A stretch of 64,000 nucleotides of DNA, from the NCBI GenBank assembly GCA_949316235.1, contig OX438742.1, positions 31,688,853 to 31,752,852 on the forward strand, read 5' to 3'. Positions 57,601-64,000 of the stretch are shown one piece after another. Position 1 is the first letter of the stretch. Each line of letters starts with the position of its first letter. The notes under the pieces were generated by a model. The model searched no databases and was not told where the DNA came from. It was given only the letters and a program-made list of their open reading frames with translations. The position numbers and the translations under genes were made by a program. Source of the DNA: Oegoconia quadripuncta (lineage: Eukaryota; Arthropoda; Insecta; Lepidoptera; Autostichidae).

Positions 57601-58519
57601 ATGGAAACCAAATGAAAAGATGTGTTGTTGCGGAGTGTTGTTGTGAAGCGATGTAGTTTAAAAAAAAAAATAACATGTTGACTTTCAATAAGTGATATTT
57701 TTGTATCCTACATTCAATAAAATATTTTAGATTTTGATTTTGGTTATGTGACCTTCCTAGCCCATCTGTGCCCAGCTGGGACGCGTCTCGAGGTGTATAT
57801 GTACAGAAGGGGCGGGACAGCTCAGGTCAGGATGAAAACAGAACACGGATCACCACACCAACTTATTTATTGAGAGAAACAGGTAGTACAAGGGCTTTAA
57901 AACTAAAAAACTATTGAGATGTAAGAATGATTAAAATAACGGTGAGACTGAGTTAAATCTGGAAATCAATGTGTCAAAAAAAAGGATCCGTCAGTTCATC
58001 AGTCAGTCAGTTAGTTTAAAATTTCGAATTTGAACTCCAATAACCCAAACCCACCAATGAGTATCAGCACAAATAACGACATCGTTACAGTTAGTGCCTA
58101 TAAATCCCACATTCTCAACTCGACCAATTTCATCTGCCTATGATAGAAATAAATAACTGCAATTTAATACCTTTAATACAAAAAGTAATTTCATAGGAAC
58201 CAATGTTTACTAAAAGTGTTTACAAATATCTGGCATTTTCTATTTGCGACAATAAAACGTCAGGACTCACAACAAAAAGAGTTAGTGTGCCGAGTGATAG
58301 ATATTTCCTTTTCTTTCTTTTGTATGGAAAACCATCTATGACTAATAAGGCAAGCAGGTGTAAATAGAATAGCATGTCATATGTGTACCTACTGACTCAT
58401 GTTGTGTATCGTCGATCAGGCTATAAATGTATCCGTGCACCTGATGGTTTCTCACGGAATTCACGTTTTAGCAAAGATAGAACATTTAAATTGTGTTTGT
58501 AATAGGACATAATGTTTAA

Positions 58520-58850
58520 CCGCCTCCGTGGCTCAATGTAAACAACATTGGGTTTACGATTCGGAGGTCGCGGGTTCGATCCCAGCGGGGTACATGTTTA
58601 AGTACTCGGTTTGGTTGGTGGTAGGGCATTTTAAATGTCCGCTTGGCTAGTTACCACCATCTTATCTAAATCTGCCCCCAAGCAGCAATGTTAATAGCAT
58701 TGTTGTGTTCCGGTTGTCAGAGATAAGATAACCAGTCCCCTAAATGTGTTGGGGTTTCCGGGTCAGTACGCTTCCACCTTCGACCTCATCTTCACTTAAC
58801 ATCAGGTGTGACTGAGGTCAAGTACGAACCCGTCGTACATAAAAAAAAAA
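58520..58850 (+). repeat. tRNA-derived SINE, family B, full copy with poly(A)
   Basis: It begins CGCCTCCGTGGCTCAATG, has a B box GGTCGCGGGTTCGATCCC, a body with CTTATCTAAATCTGCC, GTTGTGTTCCGGTTGT and ACCTTCGACCTCATC, and ends in ten A at 58841-58850. The intact ends suggest it is among the younger repeats here. Confidence 0.85.
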
Positions 58851-58992
58851 TATAATGTTCCAAAAGGTCAAAACTGTACCAGTCTGTAACACGGTAAATA
58901 TTGCCTGACTATTAGTAGTATAGTAGTAGCAATCCAGATATCTAACGTATAATATGTAACTAATATGATATAATTTAATAATGGCAAAAGTA

Positions 58993-59134
58993 TGTGTATA
59001 TTTGTTACCTCTTCACGGATTTGGATAAAATTTAGTTGGTAGACAGATGGATTAACATATAGGCTAAATTATTTGCTGAACCGATTTTGATGCAATGTTC
59101 CACGCGAACTTAATCGCGGGCAACAGCTAGTATT
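58993..59134 (-). repeat. Interspersed repeat fragment (AGCTGTTGCCCGCGA family)
   Basis: On the - strand it starts CTAGCTGTTGCCCGCGATTA, followed by CATCAAAATCGGTTCAGCAA and TTTATCCAAATCCGTGAAGA. It is related in layout to the CTTTCCGCCCG family but is a distinct subfamily. Confidence 0.55.
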
Positions 59135-59439
59135 AAATACGAATTGCAATTTGGCAGGTTCACCAAAACATCATAATGCCAATAATAGACATTTCATCAC
59201 ATATCATAATTTTTTGTGTGAAACTCGTAAAAAAATATGCGATCACCAATTTGCATTACCTACTCTGGCCATTATAGGCCAAATGCTCCCATAGATAGTT
59301 AATAAGCAAATTACACCATAGGAGCCGGAGACTTCTATAGACTTTTCAAGTTATTCTCATGGAAAGATAAATATAATAGTTTATTATGCACACTATACAG
59401 ATTGTTAAAATATTTAAAGTAGGTAATATTTTAAATGAC

Positions 59440-59525
59440 CCTCGTTTATATATATATACCCTATATATCGTTTATACGAGTAGGTATAAATTATATAATG
59501 TAGACTATATAACGTATATACAGAT
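59440..59525. repeat. TA-rich low-complexity tract
   Basis: A run of TATATA units broken by short insertions. No other signal. Confidence 0.6.
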
Positions 59526-62500
59526 TTAAGGTCTTGCAAATTGTGGAGAGTCATCATTATATTCAAAACTCTTGTAGTCCCGATTGTGCGAATACGATGA
59601 TAATTGATTGATTATGCATTTTTGAGGAGATCGGATGGAAGTATAAATCTTTACTTCAATTTATGTTAAATTATTGGCAGAATATTGATGTCGATTGTGA
59701 AGTGGCCTCTTAAACTTAAATTTGAATTTAGAATGCTCTAAACCGATTTCCTACTCTACGTCGCATCTCTACAATTTTGAATTTCAAGTTACCTATTCAA
59801 TTCAATTTAGGTTTTAGAGATCAAAACCTATTCCAGAAAGCCATCTAAGACATGTTATTAGCGAAATTTAGTCGCCATCTCAAAACCTCACATTTAAAAT
59901 TAGAGAATAGGTTTTTCCAGATTTATTGGGTTATCTACAGCCTAAAACGTGTGAACTTTCTATAAACGTCTTTTGTAGGGGTAGAAAAGACTTCCCTAAC
60001 ATGTTTTATTTTAAATTTAAGGCCGCGGTAAAAAATAATGATTAATCTAATGTTTTTTAATTAATTTATTTTAAGGTAAGACTTAATTCTAGTAACTCTT
60101 AAATATCAATGGTATCTATTGTTTTGTTTGTTACTTTATAAACAATGAAACGTGTAGATAACGTATCAACCTCTTTCTACTTATATATCATTGGCATAAC
60201 CTCTGTTTATAACCTTTTTAAAGGTCACATCTAAGTGGTAATACACCTATAACATTTTTATACCTTTTGTGGTTTTTGTAATTATAATAAACGATTGTTA
60301 CATAACATCTAGATTATGTGTTTTGTTTTATTTTTATATAGTTATGGAATGGAAGAGAAGCCTACCACCGCGGTTCGAGATATCGAGTTGTGTTGTGATT
60401 GGTAGGCAAGTAATTAAATAAAGTTGTTTTTTTCGTGATACTAGGTTGTCCTGCCTTCTAATAAATAGTTAAATCAACCTGGGAACTAATATTTTAATGC
60501 AATGGAATGCGTATACATACGTAATTACTGCATTTTTAATGATTGTGATTGTTATCATATTACGATATTTACCTCCAAATATCTCGGGAACGTGACACTT
60601 TAGGGTAGCACATTATTTGACATTTTTTGTTCATATAAGTATCCTCTATCCTATATAACTTTCATCATGCGCGGAAACTTTGAAGAAAAATCAAAATGGC
60701 GGCGGGTGGATGTCACAAAGGTTCTATCCCCTTTAGCGATAGGTGAATTTCAGAATAGCATTTTTAGAAAATGGATTTAAAATTAGACATTTTTTAGATA
60801 TCAGGTTAGTTTGGCGATTGCACGCCAGAATGGACAACATTCACCAGCCATTATCTGATAATGGCGAGACGCATTAATTCAGGACGCTGATTTACCATAA
60901 ATCTATTTGTTATATATTATTTATTTGGTTGTTGGTCGGTTTTTACAAGATTTTCAACCCAAGCATATAACTAACTCCGAAATAGCGAATAAAACGTCCC
61001 CATAGTGAAACTTCGACGTTTACCTGTACACTGTACAGTGTGTACAGGCTGATAAATTTGAGATTGTTTTGAATTTTCAATACATAAACGAATCGTAGCT
61101 TCTACGAGAAGTCGATAAGTACATAAAAGTATTGCCCACATCTGATTATTGTTATCGCAATCTAATTCAATTGATAAGTGAGATGGAAAAGAATGTGCTG
61201 TATTTAGGCGCTCAATTCATAACCCAACAGTACGTAATATCAAAGTAGTATAACCGTTTCTTTTTACTAAAGTTTATGGGCTATCTACGCTACGGCTTTT
61301 CATGTGCTCAGCCGAAAGCAGAAAGAAGGAAACACGTTTGTATGGCGTTGTCGAGTTACGCTATGCAAAATCGAAACTATTCGAGGTTCTCTTTCGATTT
61401 CTCCTATTAGGTTAGTAGGTACTTACGGTAGGTATTTGGCTTAAACCCGACTGAGCCAAAAAGATAAGGGCAAGTAATTAATTGTTTGAATTTTTATAAA
61501 TTATAGGTACTTAATATTCTATACCTACCATAGTTGATTCATTAAATTTTAATTTAAATAAAAGAAAACCTAACCGCAACACCTGTTGTTGCCGAAAAAA
61601 TGTAGGCGAATAAGCACCGAACCATTCCAGTTAACCATCTTTCACTATTCGATTTACTGACTAAGGCTACATCCGAAATTCATAAGCAACCCACACTAAA
61701 GTTGTATTAGGAAACTGTGAAACTTATGACAAGTAATTAAAGTTCATTTTATACATTTTGCAGAGGTTGACGGAACGGAGCACAAGGTCATATTTCCTAA
61801 TATGTACAAGTAAGATTGTCACACATACACGAACATATAGGATAGGTATACAAATACATTATGAGATTATATTACAGAAGTCAGCATACCATGACGACTG
61901 GTTTATATCTTTTGGGCATCATTGATCTTCATAAATATTGCAGAATAAAACAATTCAAACGTCGAACCTCATATCTATCATACATTGTTATGTACCCATA
62001 AACACCCTCCTGTACACGTGAATTATGAACCTTCAGAAGCTACGTAACATAGGAACTCGTAACTCTCCTAATATAATTGAAGGTGATGGAGGACTCCTAA
62101 CTAGGATGTGTAGAAAAAAGTCTGAGTTGGGACTCCTCATTCAAGCCTTACCTCCCCATCTCAATAGGACAGTAACGAATACCTACCCATGTTAACTAAT
62201 TCAATTTCTACAATTCTCATGATTTGGAAAAAATCGTTCGCTTCTAAAGCGTGGATGGGCCACATACATTTTCTTTCTTCCTCACCTCATAATGTCACAC
62301 TAATATCTTTTTATTATATGGACGTGTGCCCCAACAATCTACCAATCCGTAATGGGCTTGTGTGGCGGATTATAGCCCACACCCTCTGAGAGATGAAGCT
62401 GTGCCCCATCAGAGGGGATGTGGAAGGTAGTTGATGATGAATATCTTTTAATTAACACGTTTGTAGACGTTTTATTATACAAAAAGTAAGTAAAATACAT

Positions 62501-62820
62501 TAATTTTACATTTCACCCTGTATATTGCTTTGATTGCTCTTTTTTGTAGAATAAATATTGTTTGAATGTCTACGTCACCCCACAGAACTAATATCATATG
62601 ACATACACAATACTGTGGAAGTACCTGAAGTAAACGATCCTTGCTGTTTTTATGTCAGTATGTGGTCTACTCTTACGAACCATGGAGTCCAAAATATGGC
62701 CAAGAAAAACTGATGTTACCAAAATCCTGTCTTTCATTGTTTAACTTTGGGTTATTGTCCACCTGCGTTACGTTTATTAGGCGAAACTGAATATATTTGG
62801 TTTTCTTGACATTTAGTACA

Positions 62821-62902
62821 TCATCATCAGCCCGTAAACCTCCCACTGCACGGATATAGGTCTTCCCTCATATATGAACATGGACCGTAGTCCACCATGC
62901 TT
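62821..62902 (-). repeat. SINE family A, 3' fragment
   Basis: The reverse complement carries GTGGACTACGGTCCATG and CAGTGGGAGGTTTACGGGCT, ending in (GAT)n. Only the 3' ~80 bp is kept. A related but different SINE-like tail with GTAGTTGATGATGA lies at ~62345-62447. Confidence 0.75.
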
Positions 62903-63290
62903 CGTTTTTAGTACAAGTGATTATTATTATTTAAAAATGATAATATTATAGGGCTTCTGTTTTTACATTTTGAGCTACAAAACAATAAAAACTATCCAAG
63001 ATAAAGCAAAATTTATTTGCATAATTTATTGAATATTCTAAACAATGTTTTGAAAAACAATAAATCTTATCATAATATTGTTAAATCGTATTTTAATTAG
63101 CTTTCACATCTTACCCCATATTAATAAAAAATATATTTCTGACTCTAGTTTTTTAAAACCTAAATGTACTTTTATTGTAAATAAATTTTTCTTTTAAGCT
63201 ACACATCTGTATTTGCGCTACCATTTTCTAGGCACAAGTATTACTAAATTTCTAGCTGCTACATTACCTAATTTTTTGAATATAATGATA

Positions 63291-63517
63291 CTAGCTTTCC
63301 GCCCGCGGCTTCGTCTGCGTGGAATAACTTTATCGCGAAAATTGTTTATCCCACGGGAACTACTCACTTTATCGGGATAAAAAATATCCTATGTTTTAAT
63401 CCAGGGTATGTTCCACCTATGTACCAAATCTCAACTAAATCCGTTCATCCGTTTCGCCGTGGTTGAGTAACAAACAAACAAACATCCAAACTTTCTCATT
63501 TATAATATTAGTTAGAT
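63291..63517 (+). repeat. Same ~220-bp repeat family, copy 4
   Basis: This full-length copy shares CCACGGGAACTACTCACTTT and the CAAACAAACATCCAAACTTT tail with copy 3. Confidence 0.82.
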
Positions 63518-64000
63518 GGTGTGACTGACGCAATTTTTCAATGTTTTTTTTTGTGTTAACAAAGGGCCTGTTTAGCGTTGCAGTTTATCACAATAAAGAC
63601 ATTTGATTAATAGATGGTAAATCTGAACTCTATTGTTGTAATTAGAGATCACATTTAACTTTAATCCCCACAATGTTTTTTTAATCTCTATTTTACTTAG
63701 GGATTTTTGTCCTATGGGACATGTCAATCCTATTGTGAATCCCCACTATGCGGACATGTATCATGGGGATCACCTAATATAACATCGGGTTTATCCTCTA
63801 TCTTGACAAATAGGTGTAGAGTAAAAAATATTAAAGTACAAATAAAACGAAACGCAGATAAGAAAAAAAAAATGAGAAACAATTTAAAAATAAAACAAAG
63901 AATATGGTCTACTCTCAGTATGAGGCCAGTCATAAGAATTACATACTGGACAGACAGACACCGAAGACACTATTCTTTGTGACATTATACCATAGTTTTT

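Larger units (their letters stand above)
54866..64000. other. Region upstream of the first visible ens exon
   Basis: Exon A starts in the middle of a codon, so at least one more ens coding exon lies upstream, here or outside the window. I found only repeats: 57405-57600 LINE end, 58520-58850 SINE, 58993-59134 fragment, 62821-62902 SINE, 63291-63517 repeat. A weak microexon candidate at 54908-54935 is given in the findings. Confidence 0.55.

Noticed and set aside
1..64000. CRISPR arrays, bacterial operons, viral genes or a biosynthetic cluster
   Set aside because: No regularly spaced repeats, no clustered intact open frames and no viral protein families were seen.

Overview
The window looks like nuclear DNA from a moth or butterfly (Lepidoptera). 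It is AT-rich, its genes are split into many exons with GT-AG introns, and it carries repeat families I recognise as typical of Lepidoptera: tRNA-derived SINEs, decayed RTE-like and Jockey/CR1-like LINE pieces, and several copies of a ~220-bp repeat that ends in a TTTATAATATTAGT-like tail. Nothing in it is bacterial (no operons, CRISPR or IS elements). I reconstructed gene structures by hand from reading frame, splice sites and phase matching. Family names rest on remembered family features, because no search could be run.

Two real genes are present, in convergent (tail-to-tail) order. The first, on the + strand, is COMMD4, a Commander/CCC-complex subunit. It has five coding exons between 1163 and 14751 and predicts a 189-residue protein. 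Its first coding exon ends exactly at the start ATG. Its second intron (9.4 kb) is packed with decayed transposons. The second, on the - strand, is ensconsin/MAP7, a microtubule-binding protein that recruits kinesin-1. Sixteen coding exons run from 54865 down to the stop at 24882, giving 840 residues. The N-terminal end lies further upstream and was not found. All splice phases agree from end to end.

Region by region: 1-1162 is COMMD4 upstream sequence with one repeat copy. 1163-14751 is COMMD4 with transposon-rich introns. 14752-18120 is a repeat cluster that includes SINEs and a large fold-back element. 18121-24881 is AT-rich, poor in repeats and without a visible gene. 24882-54865 is ensconsin, whose large introns hold SINEs, a MITE, fold-back elements and an RTE-like LINE split by a SINE. 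54866-64000 has no exon I can support and contains SINE and LINE tails; it is probably the 5' part of the ensconsin locus.

I found no clearly new biological system. The observations most worth checking are: a phase-compatible alternative first exon for a short ensconsin isoform (45325-45344); a composite repeat present in inverted orientation on both sides of three in-frame ensconsin exons, which could favour exon circularisation or RNA editing; a repeated DLLG motif in adjacent C-terminal ensconsin exons; the fold-back and hairpin cluster at 16.1-18.0 kb; and an unnamed repeat family with four copies.
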